A DNA stretch of 6,011 nucleotides from Anaerolineae bacterium (GTDB lineage: Bacteria; Chloroflexota; Anaerolineae; Aggregatilineales; Phototrophicaceae), in assembly GCA_015492875.1 (NCBI GenBank), contig WGEI01000106.1:1-6011 (forward strand), given 5' to 3'. Below the pieces are notes generated by a model. That model had not been told where the DNA came from. It ran no database searches and worked only from the letters and a program-made list of their open reading frames with translations. Shown piece by piece: positions 5,517 to 6,011 of this stretch; position 1 is the first letter of the stretch; every line of letters starts with the position of its first letter. The position numbers were made by a program, and so were the translations under genes.

Positions 5517-6011
5517 ATGTACGGGCGTTATTTTAAGTTTGTTTTATCGATTCTCGTTGGCGCTATTTTGATGCTATCTGCGTTGCCTGCGTTAGCACAA
5601 ACTGCGGCAGATGTTGAATTCATCGGCGAAATTACAGAGCTAACCGATACCTCAATCACCGTTAATGGGCAGGTGATTGATGTCACCACAGCGGAAATTT
5701 CGGTCATTCTTGAAGTTGGCGCAGTCGTTAAAGTAGAAGGCACGTTGAACCCAGATGGCACAATTGTCGCCCGTGAGGTGCAAGCTGTAGACGACTCGTT
5801 GCTCTCTAATGAGGCCGAGATTATCGGCATATTAGAAAGCCTCGATGATACGACCGCCATCATTAACACGTTCAGCTTTGATGTGACAACCGCAGAAGTG
5901 CAGCTGGGCGTCGCTGTCGGCCAGCTAGTTAAGGTTCATGCCAGTTATGACGCAGAAACGGGCGTTTGGGTAGCGCGCGAACTAGAACTATTCGTCCCCC
6001 TGTCTCTTATA
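5517..6011 (+). CDS. Secreted protein with two tandem DUF5666-like repeats (3' end outside window)
   Basis: The frame is open from ATG 5517 to the last base, giving 165 residues and no stop. GGAGG at 5503-5507 with a 9-base gap supports the start. Residues 1-27 form a signal peptide: Arg4 and Lys7, a hydrophobic core at 8-23, then ALPALA before Gln28, a likely signal peptidase I site. The mature part has two beta-rich repeats, about 33-91 and 99-158. Each has a (F/I)IGxIxxL start, a shared DVTTAE (55-60 and 122-127), then LxVGxxVKV and VARE(V/L). This pattern fits DUF5666, a small beta-barrel-like domain of unknown function found in exported bacterial proteins. No lipobox Cys is seen. It follows the terminator of the sigma pair, and no confident promoter is visible in the 57-base gap. 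It may be expressed by read-through or from an ECF-type promoter. Confidence 0.87.
   Translation, partial: MYGRYFKFVLSILVGAILMLSALPALAQTAADVEFIGEITELTDTSITVNGQVIDVTTAEISVILEVGAVVKVEGTLNPDGTIVAREVQAVDDSLLSNEAEIIGILESLDDTTAIINTFSFDVTTAEVQLGVAVGQLVKVHASYDAETGVWVARELELFVPLSLI

Noticed and set aside
5528..5869. 113-residue minus-strand Ser/Thr-rich frame
   Set aside because: It opposes the signal peptide and DUF5666-like repeats of the plus-strand gene, which has a strong ribosome binding site.

Overview
The window looks like a chromosomal fragment of an uncultured or little-studied Chloroflexota bacterium, probably near Anaerolineae. This is inferred from protein style, not from a marker gene. 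Two unrelated genes carry long Thr/Pro-rich extracytoplasmic linkers. Single-TM proteins with short cytoplasmic N-termini recur, and an ECF-type sigma factor is followed by a membrane protein whose N-terminus resembles the small regulatory domains common in that phylum. No tRNA, rRNA, CRISPR array, insertion sequence or phage gene is visible. The genes are tightly packed and appear intact apart from those cut by the window edges.

Layout. (1) Positions 1-945, plus strand: the 3' part of a repeat-rich, probably beta-propeller-like protein whose start lies outside the window. (2) Positions 942-2266, minus strand: a two-gene operon of membrane-anchored proteins that share a TM segment and the following helical region, so they look like an ancient tandem duplication. 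The downstream copy has gained a Thr/Pro linker and a Cys-containing beta-rich domain. (3) Positions 2267-2493: a divergent promoter region. (4) Positions 2494-3603, plus strand: a class I fructose-1,6-bisphosphatase (fbp) with complete catalytic residues and its own terminator. (5) Positions 3802-5401, plus strand: an ECF-like sigma factor followed at once by a probable membrane-bound regulator. The regulator consists of a cytoplasmic N-terminal domain, one TM, a Thr/Pro linker, a PepSY-like domain and a polyaspartate tail, and the pair ends at a strong intrinsic terminator. (6) Positions 5517 to the window end, plus strand: a secreted protein with two tandem DUF5666-like repeats, cut by the window edge.

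How they may work together. The sigma/membrane-protein pair has the layout of a sigma/anti-sigma switch, with the PepSY-like and Asp-rich part outside the cell as possible sensor. The secreted DUF5666-like protein lies just after the pair's terminator and could be a target or partner. fbp is a metabolic gene with its own expression signals and is probably not functionally tied to its neighbours. The most unusual element is the sigma plus TM plus PepSY plus polyaspartate module. Its individual parts are recognisable, but I do not know of a described system with this combination.
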